Positions 32,571-43,464 of a stretch of DNA of 64,000 nucleotides are shown piece after piece (position 1 is the stretch's first letter; every line of letters starts with the position of its first letter). Source of the stretch: Madurella fahalii (taxonomy: Eukaryota > Ascomycota > Sordariomycetes > Sordariales); the NCBI GenBank assembly GCA_029876055.1, contig CM056879.1, positions 2,976,001-3,040,000 on the forward strand, read 5' to 3'. Made by a program: the position numbers and the translations under genes. Below the pieces are notes generated by a model. That model worked only from the letters and a program-made list of their open reading frames with translations, was not told the origin of the DNA and did no database searches.

Positions 32571-33786
32571 GATAATGGCAAGGGACCCGAGAGTAAGAAA
32601 CGGAAAAGAATATGACGGGCGGAGGACAAATGAAAGCAGAGGGGCTGAGGCGGTTACTTTTCGATCCAGGGTTGATTGATTCCAAAGTCAAAAGGGACCA
32701 AAAGCCGTGTCCTCAAGGGCGTCGACTAGACGTCTCAAATCGCCTAGAGAATGGTATGGGAAGCGGCGACCGATGGCTATAGGATACGGAAAGCGAGACG
32801 TGCGGGTAGCGTCTTGGTAGACGATGGTCGAGGATGCTGGTTGCCGCGCTGTGTGGTGGATGGTCGCCGATTTACATGGAAGGGCAAGCTGCAGGATAGG
32901 ATCCGCAAGAGTTACAATGATAATCCCAGCCCTGCCAGGTTTCAGTAAAACTGCACGCCTAAGATGCAATGAGCAGGGTCGAAGAACAGACCTATAGCGC
33001 AGACGAAACCCAGTGATGGACACCTGGGTACAAGATATGGAAGGTATGCACGTACTGTGCTCTGTGGCAGGCTCTGCCGCCGGTCAAGCTCGGCAGGAAC
33101 CAGTCCACATCCGCTGGGGAAAACGAATAGAAACCCCGCTATCCGCGTAAGACGGAAGACATACGAACTGGTGAGTTAGGTAGTCTCGCCCTTCCCTGGC
33201 GTGAAAGTATGCGAGAAGAAGGGAGTAGCTCAGGCAAGAGCAGCGAATGCCTGGGCTGACGAATCGCGGGGCAGTCAACGTTGAGCTACGTATTGTACAA
33301 TACTGTAATACGGTACGAAGTGCTCTGTTTTCCGCTCCCGGATAGCTAACTTCAGGTGCCACTGGTGCTTGCTTCTTGCGCCAAGGTCGTCCGGCGCTAG
33401 AATTACCTAAGCATCCACCCGCCCCACGCTTCACGTTTATCACGGTCGTTTATGGTCGCTAAGGAGTCATGATTAGGCGCATGATAAATTGGTCGCTGCG
33501 AGTACCGAGTTGGCATGAAATGTAAGCATCATCGACAGCATTTGCACAGGACTATGCCTCCCGAGATTTATTTAGTGTGGCCTGAGTTGTTTGGTTCGGG
33601 TTCTCGACAGCCCCGCTTAACTGCCCTTTGCTAGCCAATCACGACCCGTCAATTGCGCTCCTGGAGAGCTCGGCGGAACCTGCCCCAAGCTTCCCGATGC
33701 CATTTCAAAACGTCAATCGAGACTCTCGTGCTCTACTCGACCAGCTCAGCCCGACTTTTTCTCCCTCCAGCCCCCAAGCCGGCAAA
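32571..33786. other. Divergent promoter region UBP2 / NUO-21.3
   Basis: 5' flanks of two divergent genes. An open frame extends upstream of the NUO-21.3 start to an ATG at 33628, but it lacks family resemblance. No other gene was seen. Confidence 0.5.
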
Positions 33787-34566
33787 ATGGCGCCGCCCGG
33801 TGACGACCATTACCATCCCAAGGACGCCGTCCACGCCGGCTTTTACGGTGCCCTAGCAACGGGCGGCACTGGTCTCTTGTTCGCCGCCGTCAGGAACTCG
33901 CTCGCCGTACGCAACATCGGACCTTGGACTACCTTCACCAAGCACGGCGGGATCATCGCCACCTTCGGTATGCCTTTACCGCTGCCGCGCCTGTGTCGTT
34001 TCTTGCACTGACCTGCTGCAAAGCTGCTGTCGGCGGCGTCTACGAGTTCACCCGCGCCGCTTCGGCGAACTTACGCGAGAAGGAGGACCACTACAACGAG
34101 GCCATTAGCGGCTTTCTCGCGGGCGCTGTGATGGGTATTAGAAGTAAGATCTGTTTTTATTTTTTTTTTGGCTTGGATGACCGAAGATGCTGACAAACCG
34201 ACTCCGTTGTAGCCAGGCGGATGCCACGGGTTCTCGGCTACGGCGCCCTCATGAGTGTTGCCTTGACAGTATTCAATTACACCGGCTCATCTCTGAAGGG
34301 ATATTGGGCTGCGGCCAACGTAGACGAGTACGAACGGAAAGAAATGCTGCGCAAGAACAGGAGGCGACCCATCGAAGAGACACTCGCCGAGATTGGAGAG
34401 GGCCGAGGTAAGCAGTACCACGATGGTATATCCTGTGATTTACGGTCACCATGACTAACCTCGTCTAGGTATCCGGCCGCCGGGGTACGAGGAGCGGAGA
34501 CGAGAAAGACTCAAGGAGAGGTATGGTATTGACATCAATACCGTCTCCGCTGACCCTGATGCTTGA
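33787..34566 (+). CDS. nuo-21.3b: Mitochondrial complex I subunit NUO-21.3 (NDUFA11/B14.7-like)
   Basis: Four exons, 33787-33967, 34024-34143, 34213-34407 and 34469-34566, encode 197 residues (about 21 kDa). MAPPGDDHYHPKDAVHAG leads into a Tim17/22-like set of short membrane segments: GFYGALATGGTGLLFAAVR, then FAAVGGVYEFTRAA, AISGFLAGAVMGI and YGALMSVALTVFNYTG. A charged matrix-type tail (NRRRPIEETLAEIGEGRGIRPPGYEERR) follows. This matches the Neurospora 21.3-kDa complex I subunit of the NDUFA11 group, an accessory membrane-arm protein of the NADH:ubiquinone oxidoreductase. All three introns are phase 1, with donors GTATGC, GTAAGA and GTAAGC. An upstream ATG at 33628 would add 53 residues; I prefer 33787 because homologous sequence begins there. 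Confidence 0.88.
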
Positions 34567-34780
34567 GGCAATTCTGGGTTGGCCTGCTGCAAGTCTTGTA
34601 AACAATAGCAAAAGACAGGATGACTAGCCGCCTAGAGAATGCGAGGGCTGTACATACAACGGACCGGTATGGGTGGTATTACTTGGTGAGAAACGCGCTC
34701 ATTTACGTTTTTGTCCAAGGTATGTATATACGCATCCCCGTTCGCTTAACAATCTACAACAAAAAATTTCTCCGTCGGCT

Positions 34781-35110
34781 TGATGATTTCCCGCAAGAGG
34801 CTGTTTATGACGTTTGTAATGATTATAAACTCTCACCTACATTGTTCTACTTCTGAGCCGATATTGAACGTCTTCTTTCCTTTCCTCGCCGTTCTCGGCA
34901 TATTGCTAATAATCCTCTATAGTCACCTGTGAAACTAAATCCGGATATCTCTGAGGCCCATTGCTCAGCCTTCTCGAGTTGCGGTTTGTCCGAGGTATGG
35001 TTTGCTCCTTTCGCCTCTGCCCATTCCCTACATATGATGAATTCTCTCGCAAGAGGCTATTTATGAATCATTGGTGATTATAAAACTGTTACCTACATTG
35101 CTCGGTTTCT
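34781..35110 (+). repeat. Diverged direct duplication (two ~75-bp copies)
   Basis: Copy A (34781-34853) and copy B (35033-35110) share GCAAGAGGCT.TTTATGA, then .TGATTATAAA, then .TACCTACATTG, in the same order and spacing. They sit ~250 bp apart in non-coding DNA just 3' of NUO-21.3. Confidence 0.7.
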
Positions 35111-35201
35111 CAAATAGGTAATTTCAAGCTTCAAATCGTTTAGAGTCCACCAAGCTTCGTTCAGCAATTGCTAACTTGTGTGTTTAGGCATGCGTCTACC
35201 G

Positions 35202-35222
35202 CCCCCCCCCCCCCCCCGGGGG
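35202..35222. repeat. Homopolymer tract C16G5
   Basis: A run of sixteen C followed by five G in intergenic DNA. The length may be unreliable in the assembly. Confidence 0.85.
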
Positions 35223-36167
35223 TCTCAAGCTAGCCATGATAGGAATACTTGTCCTCCTGCTCTCTAATCATATTTGTTCTTGTTCCTATTCCCGGTGTCT
35301 AAAACTTTCTACCTGTGGCAATGATCCTACGATACTCAGCATCCCACTGCCAACCCAGAGGCGGGTCGACCCTCAACGTTAATACAGTCAGTCAGTAGGG
35401 GAGGCATGACGAAACACTCCCTTCCTCACACAACAGGGCATTACCTCGCTTGTTCTCCATGCGATCACCATGGTTAAAAACACCCACACCCGGCCGTGCG
35501 TTGAGCCCGATTCTAAAATGGTCTGATGAGCCCAGTCCAAAGCCCGTAAATAGATGTATCTCCACTTTGATGGTCGCTACTATAGTAGTCAGCATCGTCT
35601 TCTGGTTCAGTGGTTGGACTACCGCAATGATCCGATAACTGAAGCTAGTTAAGTGCCATTCTACTTAGTCCCACCTGCGTGGCCATCCATTCTGACCAGA
35701 TCTAATGCAGCTTAGCGAAGCTCGAACATGACCAAGGTGCAACCTACATGGTGGCAAATCACGTCGACTCGTTGACCCGTTCAAACGAGGGCCGAGGAGC
35801 CACCCATTGTCACAAGGTTAAGAGCGAGTTTCAGGAAACGAGATATTAGGATCAGGGCGGCACATTGCCTGCCAATAGGTGTAAGTAGTTAGGAGTAATG
35901 AGGTATCTATGTCCTATCTTCTTGCTGCGCCGGTCCATTTTATCGGCGATGCGCTCCTTTCTAACTCAAGCCATATCACGCAGCTGAAGAAAGAAGGAAA
36001 AAAAAAAAAAAGTAACCCAAAGTAGAAATAAGGATGCAAGAGCATCGCCGCCCAGAAACCGTCATCGTACATACAAAATACAGGTTACCGAATATATACA
36101 ACACAGGATAAACCACCCCTCACCCTTTTGCTTGGCCTTGCCACCCGGCGAACACCTTAAGAGAAAA

Positions 36168-37961
36168 TCACAGCTTCATGCCTAGCATCTTGGCCACTCT
36201 CATGCTTTGCCTTATGCTAAGGTCAAGCATAATTTCTTCGCTACCGCCGGGGATGGCGTAGGCGCGAACGTCACGATACAGGCGCTCGACCTTGCCACCC
36301 TGGCCGCCACGCGAGTACGACAAGCCGCCAAATATCTGCGACGCCTCACGGGCGCAGAACTCGAAGGTGACGGTAGCCTGGGCCTTGAGACTGGCAATGG
36401 GCCCGCCCAGCCGGAGCATCGCTTCGGTCTCGCCCATCTTCTGGCACTGGTAAATGAGGTTCTCGAGCCAGTTGTAGCTAGCCTCGATTTGGCGCGCCAT
36501 GTGGGCCAGCTTGAGGCGGATGACGGGATGGTCAATGAGCTTCTTGCCGAACGTCTTGCGCTTATTGGCGTACTTGACTGACTCCTCGTAGCAGACGCGC
36601 GAGAAGCGCAGGCACTGGATGATGATGCCGATGCGCTCGTGGTTGAAGTTAGTCATGATAACGCGGAAGCCCTGATTCTCCTTGCCGATCAGGTTCTCGA
36701 CCGGTACCTTGACGTCTTCAAAGGTGATATAGGTCGTCCCGCTCGACCATACACCCTGGCAGTCCATGCGGCGAGTCGACACGCCACCGAAATCGCGCTC
36801 AATAAGCAGCAGTGACACGCCGTTCATGCCAGGTCCACCAGTGCGTACCGCCGTAGTGAAGTAGTCGCACCAGATGCCGTTGGTGATCCACTTCTTCTCA
36901 CCATTCACAATGAAGTGCTTGCCATCCTCGCTCAGCTTGGCCTCGCAGGTAAGGTTGGCGACGTCACTCCCAGCATCGGGCTCGGTGATGGCCAAGCAGA
37001 TGCGCTTATCGCCATTGAGGATGCCCGGCAAGATGCGGTCGACTAGCGACTTCTTGCCAAACTTGACCAGGGGCGGGCAACCGATGCCGAAGCCACCAAT
37101 GACGTTCCAGACGAAGCCGCCCGAGCCAGTGCGGCTGAGCTCATCAGTGAGCAGCATCTCATGGAAGAGATCCCACTTGTCATGGGGGACGGACCTGATG
37201 GGGTTCTGGACATAGTCTTTCTGATAGTGGGTGCCCAGAAGACCAGCCAGGTAGCCGCGACGCCCCATCTCCTTGTAGACTTCGGGAGGGACTTGCTTCT
37301 TCTCATCCCACTCCGTGACATTGGGTTCGATCTCGGTCTCGATCCACTCACGGACCTCGGCGCGGAGGGCGGCGTGGGTCTCATTGAAGTAGGGGGAATG
37401 GTACTGCCAAACGACGATAATCAGAAATTAGGTTAAGGTACTACGCTTCTGATCCACAGAAATTCGGTACTTACGTTCTGGTACCAGCTGGGGTCGGCAA
37501 AGGGGATCTGCTGACCGAACGGCTCGAGCGCCTCAGCCTCATCAGCGGGGGCAGCCGCTACGGCAGCCCTGGGCTTTGGAGCCTCCTTCTTGGGGGCAGG
37601 TGCCGGTGCCGGCGGAGCGGTGGGCTTCGGTTTGGTGTCTAGCGAGCCGATCTGCAGTTGCTTCTGGTATTTCTTAAGAATGCCCTCGTTGTGGTACTTC
37701 CAGAACTGCTTCGACGCATCCTTGCCTGCGACTCTCTGGAGGATTTTCTTGCCGCCTATTAGAATGTATCGTTCTGTCAGACCTGCGATTTGCGATTCCG
37801 GAGCGAGGGGGAACGGATTGCTAGGGGTGTGCAGGTAGCTACGCACCAGGGTGGTCATCTTGAAACTTCGTGAGGTCATAAACGTCGCCGTCAATAATGA
37901 TCCATAATGAATCGGCCTTGTTGTGCGACGTGACGTCGCTCTGGGTGAAGGTCTTAGACAT
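36168..37961 (-). CDS. Cytochrome b5-acyl-CoA dehydrogenase fusion
   Basis: Three exons, 37961-37847, 37755-37475 and 37403-36168, encode 543 residues. Residues ~1-75 are a cytochrome b5 domain: SLWIIIDGDVYDLTKF, the first heme His in DDHPGGKKIL (restored by the first splice) and the second in WKYHNEGILKKY. A Pro/Ala/Lys linker follows (~85-125). The rest is an acyl-CoA dehydrogenase: LAGLLGTHYQKDY, ICLAITEPDAGSDVANL, GEKKWITNGIWCDYF, the GFRVIMTNFNHER helix, RKTFGKKLIDHPVIR and YAIPGGSEEIMLDL near the C-terminus. It should oxidise acyl-CoA thioesters using FAD, with the b5 heme as a possible internal electron carrier (inference). The end is GMKL, only weakly peroxisome-signal-like, and no mitochondrial presequence is seen, so location is uncertain. 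This fusion is known in filamentous fungi; substrate is not established here. Confidence 0.92.
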
Positions 37962-39026
37962 GCTGGAATCTTTCCGATGCTGGTATGAAAAGAAAAGGGT
38001 GTGGAAGAGGCGAACGAGAAGCTTTGATGGAAGAAGGTTCAGTAGAAAGCCACGGAGGGGAGAACCAAGTCCATAAGAGCCGCTTCGACTGGGACATTTG
38101 GGTTGTGGGCAATCACATGCGAACGGCCCCGCTGACATTTGTCCCGTTCTGAAAGCGTCCAGTCTTGGGCACATGCGCCCCGGTTTTGCTCCATAGCCAA
38201 ACCGTAAGTATTTATTGGCCGCACATGGCAATCAAGCCCGTTCCAAGGCCGCCAAAATATGGGGTAGGCATTCGAAGTAGTGTAACCCTGCATAATGCGC
38301 TTTGGGAACCCGGGAGTTGAACGTGCCGAAGTCTGGCCTACCTTAGCAGGCGCTGACGGCGAGGCCTCTCTCATTGCTGACCTGCGCCCTTATTCCAGAT
38401 TGCGCTTCCGTAGTGGGATTCGGAACGCACAATGAAATCGTCGTCTTCTCCGAACGACAGCGTCATATGTCTCCGATGGGCGAACGTCAAGGTAGCAGGC
38501 GCATGTGACAGCGAACCCTTCACCCCTCGGCTGATGTCATGGCACGCTCGGGCCAATGATCGCGGCCGGGGTTACCAGGACCGAGCCGAGGCAAATTCCA
38601 TGGGCCACAGTCAATTCGAATGGACGCACACGGCTCGTTGCTGCGGGCCAAGGGAAACCGGGTGCACTGGCATCACAGGTTCAATTGTGCAACAATCGTG
38701 ACAACCTAGCAATACTCAATATTGTTCTCGGAAGCTACTAACAAGAATATGAGGGAGCAAGTCAATTGCCATATATCTTAGTCAATCCTGCAGAGCACTC
38801 GGTGATTGGGTCTGATTTGCCTGATTCTAAACCTCGTCCAGCCGCCCTTGATCATCCATCACACCAACGCCAAAACCAGCCAACTTGCCACTCCACAAAG
38901 CCAGGGAGAAAAAGAAAAAAAAAGAAAAGAAAAAAAGAAAAAAAATAGCAAATGAGTAAGAGTTAGTTGTCAAACCATCATCGCGAAATATGCATGCGAC
39001 CATTGCCTTCTCCGGAAGGTGCCGTA
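37962..39026. other. Intergenic between b5-ACAD start and FEN1 3' end
   Basis: Promoter side of the b5-acyl-CoA dehydrogenase gene and 3' flank of FEN1. A purine tract of A with scattered G spans 38908-38946. No gene was recognised. Confidence 0.5.
38908..38946. repeat. A-rich purine tract
   Basis: About 39 bp of A interrupted by single G (T/C on the minus strand). It lies 80-120 bp beyond the FEN1 stop and could sit in its 3' UTR or terminator region. Confidence 0.7.
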
Positions 39027-40381
39027 CTACGCGGTACCACGGGGCTTTGCCTTCGCCTTCGCCTTCTCCTTCTTCTCCTCCTTGAGCTTTTTCTTTTTGG
39101 CCTCATGTTGCTCCTCGAGCTTGCGCTTGTGTGCCTTCTTCTCCTCTTCAGTTTTAGGAACGACCTTGAAGAAACCCTCGATCCTCGACTGCTGAGAGCT
39201 CTTTAGGTTCTTCTCGAGCCGAGCGCCTCCCGCTCGCACCCTGTCTTCTGAGAAACCCTTCTCATGGACTAGAAACTGCACGAGACCATCGATGTCGGGC
39301 TTTTCCCACTTGAAATCGCATAGCGGATCGTCTGCTTGGCGCACGTCAGGCGAGAAAAAGAGATCACGCGCGTCTTCGAACGGCCAGTCCTCGGGGATCT
39401 GGTATCTACCCTTCGGGTCGTTTTTCATGAACTCTACCACCTTCTCGAGTGTGCCGTGCTCGCGAATCAGTTTAAGCGCCGTAGAGGGTCCCACCTTGGG
39501 GATGGGATCGAGGTAGTCGCAGCCGAGCAAGATACAGAGGTCGACGAACTGGACGAGGAAGGAAACGTTAAAACACCAGGAGTATATTAAGCGGGAAGCA
39601 TTGGCCACGCACCTGTTTCCTCTCCATATTCAAGCCCTCCAACACCTTCTCGACATGGATCTCTTGGATGGGCTCCTTCCGCTGCTCACTGAAGGTGAGG
39701 TGGCGCAAGAGGATCGGAGTGTTGAAGCAGAGGGTATCCATGTCCTCGCTTGCGGCAGCGTAGACCTTCCCGGCGCGCGCCAGCACGGCGCATTGCGCCT
39801 CGGCCTCGGTAGGCGCAACAATGTAGGGGATACCCATAAGCTTGAGCAGCCGCTGGCACTCGGTATTGTGTTCTTTTGTGACCCGGACAGTTCTCCGTGA
39901 GAACTTCTCCACGTCCTCGGCCGTTCCGGTCTCCTTGGCTTCCTCAAGTCCCTCATTCGCCTCTTGCTTCCTCTGGAACCGCCTCGCCAATTCGCCAGAC
40001 TTGAGCTTTGGTGGTGCGCCGTCAAAGACGTAGAGCGGCTTGATTCCGTTGTCGACCATACGAAGGGTGCGATAGAACATACCCATAAGATGGGACGTTG
40101 TCTCACCGCTCTCGTTCATGAGCTGCTGACCGTCGGAGCGCACGGCGATGAGGAAGCTGTAAATGCTCATGGACCTATGGACGAGTTAGTCGGAGAAGCG
40201 AAAAAATGGGAGCCGATTGGCCCATACGCATCCTGTAGCCGGTTAGCCGGTTTACTGCGAACTAGGGAATCCTGTGACTGACAATCGCAACTTTGCGACC
40301 GAATTGATTCTTGATCTCGCCTTCCTTAATCGCATCTGGAGCCTCGTCCTTTATGATGGAAAAGAGATTTTTAATTCCCAT
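39027..40381 (-). CDS. FEN1: Flap endonuclease 1 (Rad27/FEN1)
   Basis: Four exons, 40381-40283, 40232-40228, 40174-39613 and 39548-39027, encode 395 residues, the normal FEN1 length. Exon 1 encodes MGIKNLFSIIKDEAPDAI to FGRKVAI. A 5-nt exon (GATGC) then supplies Asp34 and part of the next codon, giving VAIDASMSIYSFLIAV. Catalytic residues of the XPG family are all visible: Asp34, Asp in YVFDGAPP, Glu in VAPTEAEAQCA, Asp in ASEDMDTLCF and LLGCDYLDPIPKVGP. A PCNA-binding PIP box (QSRIEGFF) is near the end, followed by a Lys-rich tail. FEN1 removes 5' flaps in Okazaki fragment maturation and base excision repair. Both introns around the microexon are ~50 bp with CTAAC branch motifs, donors GTCAGT and GTATGG, acceptors TACAG and ATAG. 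Without the microexon the frame breaks and Asp34 is lost. Confidence 0.94.
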
Positions 40382-40536
40382 CTTCGGTGCTCTCTGTCGA
40401 ATATATGAAGTCTGTGCCAACTGCCCTCTTTCAGAGATTGGCGGTCAGGGATTGTTGGCAGATGTTTTGACCGTCTGTGGTATAGAGGATGCAGAGGGCT
40501 CAGTTCGTGATGTCACCGACGTGTTTGGGGAAATGG

Positions 40537-40566
40537 ACGCGTCAGGGCGCTCGGTGATGCGACGCG
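40537..40566 (-). promoter_or_regulatory. ACGCGT/ACGCG pair (MCB-like) upstream of FEN1
   Basis: ACGCGT at 40537-40542 (156 bp before the FEN1 start) and ACGCG at 40562-40566. The spacing resembles the PRI1 and MSH2 sites. Function is inferred. Confidence 0.5.
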
Positions 40567-40756
40567 CAGGCCTTTGTTCGGAACACCACAGAAAAGTGGG
40601 GCACTTAAAACCCCAGGCATTTACCTTATCTAGGGGAAGGAACCATGATGTGGATCCGGCAGCAATTCCGGCCCGACGCTTATTAAATGCAACCTTTTCC
40701 CGTCAGGTCTTGCAATCCGACCGTGAGATGCCCGTTAACAGTAAATAAGTCTGTAT

Positions 40757-40811
40757 TCTTTTTTTTTCTGTTTTTTTTTTTTTTCCCTTTCTTCTCCTTT
40801 TCTTTTCTTTA
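40757..40811. repeat. T-rich pyrimidine tract
   Basis: About 55 bp of T with scattered C and single G, intergenic; low-complexity sequence. Confidence 0.75.
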
Positions 40812-41594
40812 TGGGCTCTTTGGGTTATATATGCTGCTGGTAACGGCTCCCTGAGCAATGCTGTTAGGCTGGCCGGCAGCGAAACAAACCTGACACTAGT
40901 GCTCCGGTCTCAAGATACTAACACGTAACTGCCCGCATTTCGTTGTATCCAACGCTGTTTACGAGGTCAGATATTGCAACTCTACACAGGTACCGATACA
41001 TCACGAAGTAGATACAATGTATGTAAAACAAATAATAAAACTATGTAACAAACCGCTGATGCGTACTGGCTCTCTCGTTGAGAGTAATCAGTCCAGTGTA
41101 TCTAATTAATCCGCCATTCGAACATGCTTGCGAAAGTAAGAAACCGAGACTGGAGAAGGGATGCGTCCACATCGAAATATAGACCAAAATATAGAACGTC
41201 AGCAGGGGGCGTGTGTTCGAGTGCTCCAGTTCGGCTCCGTGCCTCCCAGCCTGGGATACTTCCTCCTCAAGTTCAAGCGTTTGAGATGCCGGACCTTGCG
41301 CGAAATCCGCTCTAGCGGTGGATACCACGCAGCCAGCGTTTCCCGGAATCATCATCCACGTCTCCCGTCTCCTGTCTCCCGTCTCCCCTCTCTGGAAACT
41401 TGGCGAGCCTTAGGGGCAAGTGTTCTTGTACTCAAAAGGTAAGCAATGCATGTTAGGTCGGTTGTTGGCGTCTCGCGCACTGAATAGAATGAGGACACAA
41501 AGATCGCCCAAGCTCTCCCTCTATGCTTTTAAGAGCGCGGATTATCGAGGATGATGATACACCGACCGCAAAGAAAGTGAAGATATTCGACCGA

Positions 41595-43464
41595 TCAGAA
41601 GTTCTCCTTGCCCCAGACGAAGTTGAACCTGGAAAAACCACCCGGTTAGATCCAGCATAGCAAGATTGGTTTGAAGGAATTTCAGCTTACCCAGGCTCGC
41701 TGTACTTGTTGCAGAAAATGTGTAATGTGCTACCCAGGCCCTTAGGACCACAGAAAAACACACCAGCCTCGGAGGGAGTGTGGAGTTTCCTGATGCCCCT
41801 GAAAATCATGTCCCAGTTGGGGCGGCCAAAGTTTGTCGGCGACCGGAGGCCAGTAATTGTGTCCTTGTCGGCATTGGCGTCGTTGATCATGATGTTCGTC
41901 GCATCGTCAACTTTGATCTTGGCTGTCAAATAGGTATGGATCTCGATGCGGTTGTCCACGTCCTGTGCCTCGATGGCGAGAAGTAAAGAGCGGAACCACT
42001 CGAACGAGCCAAAATCTCGGCAGATCCAGAAGAAATACACCTTGCTCAATCGCGTCTTCTTCTGCGGGTAGTTCATCCGATACCAGATGGATTTCAAGAT
42101 GGAGGCGAACGGCGTCACGCCGATACCAGCGCCACATAGAATGGAAATCTCGTACTTGAAGACATCTTCCGAAGCGGAACCGAAGGGTCCGTCAATGTAG
42201 ACTCGGGGAAGTACCCGTCGGAGCGCAGGATCCACTTCATCGTTCTCCTGGTTGACCCCAACGACCTTGGACGAGTCTCCCTTTTTCTTGTCAAAGTCGC
42301 AACCCAGCGTCTCGGCGACCTGTCTCGTGAAGTCACCGACAATGCGCATGTGAATCGAGATGTAGTCCTCCTCTGGCGCACTGGTCAATGTGAAAGGGTG
42401 ATATTGCCACAGCGACACTGCTGGGCAGCAGAAGAAGATGTACTGGCCCGCTCTTGTCTTGGTGTTCTCCTTCTTGATCTGGATCTCGCACACATTGCTG
42501 GGATGCTGAATGACCTTAGAGATGTATGTTTTGTGTCGGCCGCGGACCTCGCGAGCAATGCGTTCGGCGAGATATGCGAAGCCACCGTACATCCACCATT
42601 GCCAAAACACGCCGATCGCCTGAGTGCCGAACGAGGTGCAGAACGGCGCAAAGTCGGGCTGAATCATGCAGAAGGCGCCGTGAATGGACCAGAAGAAGAA
42701 GAAGACGATGAACATATGGTGCGTGTACCAAAATCGTTCGTAGTTCGCCCTGCGTGTTTTCTCCACCGATGTGATCACCATGCCCGTCAACGCAATTAAC
42801 ATGACATATCCCGTCCAGCCCGGCCCTGACACGAAGTTGGCCAGAAGGAATCCATAGAAGCCCAGGTTGTTCTTTGCTGCGACCTGTGCAAAGTTGTTCC
42901 AGTGAGCGATCGTGTGTACCCATGAGAAGAAGAAGATGGACCACGCAGTGGTGATGTGAAACGTGATGTTCTTGTCGAACTGAATGATGCCGTTGAGCGG
43001 GGTTTGCCTAGCGAGCGAGATAAGTGTCCGGCAGACGGGAAAGAGGACCAGAGCGACATCCACGTGGAGGACAAGCGCCGCCGCCCGGGCAATCATGAAT
43101 GTCGGCCCAAAAGTATCTCGGGCAATTTGTAGATTATCCTTCAGGGCGTAGTTGACGAAGCTGAAAGCGAACACGATGGCGTGCAGGATCATGAATACGA
43201 AGACAAAACTGTACCATGGTTAGCCACGACTTGCACAACGCAATCCTAACGGCGAAGAACCGATACTTACATTCGCCGGTAGCCTTCGTTCACCATCCAC
43301 CGATCAAACTTTTCCCGGGGAGTCAGTTCCCTCTGCTTCTCCTGGGTCATCTCGCCGGACAGCAACATGCGAGTAAGCGGCGTCCATCTTGACCTCTCCG
43401 ACTGCTTCATCGATCCCGGGCTACTTCCGTAGCCGTAGCTGTCGTATCCTCCGTAGCTCGCCAT
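41595..43464 (-). CDS. noxA: NADPH oxidase NoxA/NOX-1 (gp91phox-like)
   Basis: Three exons, 43464-43271, 43208-41691 and 41628-41595, encode 581 residues. After a Gly/Tyr/Ser-rich cytoplasmic N-terminus (MASYGGYDSYGYG) come the six-helix ferric-reductase-like membrane domain and its heme histidines (VDVALVLFPVCRTLIS, FFSWVHTIAHWNNF, RFWYTHHMFIVFFFF). The FAD site is QYHPFTLTSAPEEDY. NADPH motifs are ILCGAGIGVTPFASIL, YFFWICRDFGSFEWF and VFFCGPKGLGSTLH. The 34-bp last exon supplies the conserved terminus FNFVWGKENF. The enzyme moves electrons from cytosolic NADPH to oxygen, giving superoxide. In Neurospora, Podospora and Aspergillus this isoform, with NoxR and Rac, is needed for fruiting-body development and cell fusion. 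It lacks EF-hands, so it is NoxA/B-like rather than NoxC; the short N-terminus favours NoxA. Confidence 0.94.

Larger units (their letters stand above)
34567..36167. other. Intergenic with a diverged local duplication
   Basis: 3' flanks of NUO-21.3 and of the b5-acyl-CoA dehydrogenase gene. It contains a direct duplication (34781-34853 and 35033-35110) and a C16G5 tract (35202-35222). No gene was recognised. Confidence 0.5.
40382..41594. other. Intergenic FEN1 promoter / NOX-A 3' flank
   Basis: The left part is the FEN1 promoter. A pyrimidine tract, mainly T with C (40757-40811), lies about 380 bp upstream of FEN1. No gene was recognised. Confidence 0.5.
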
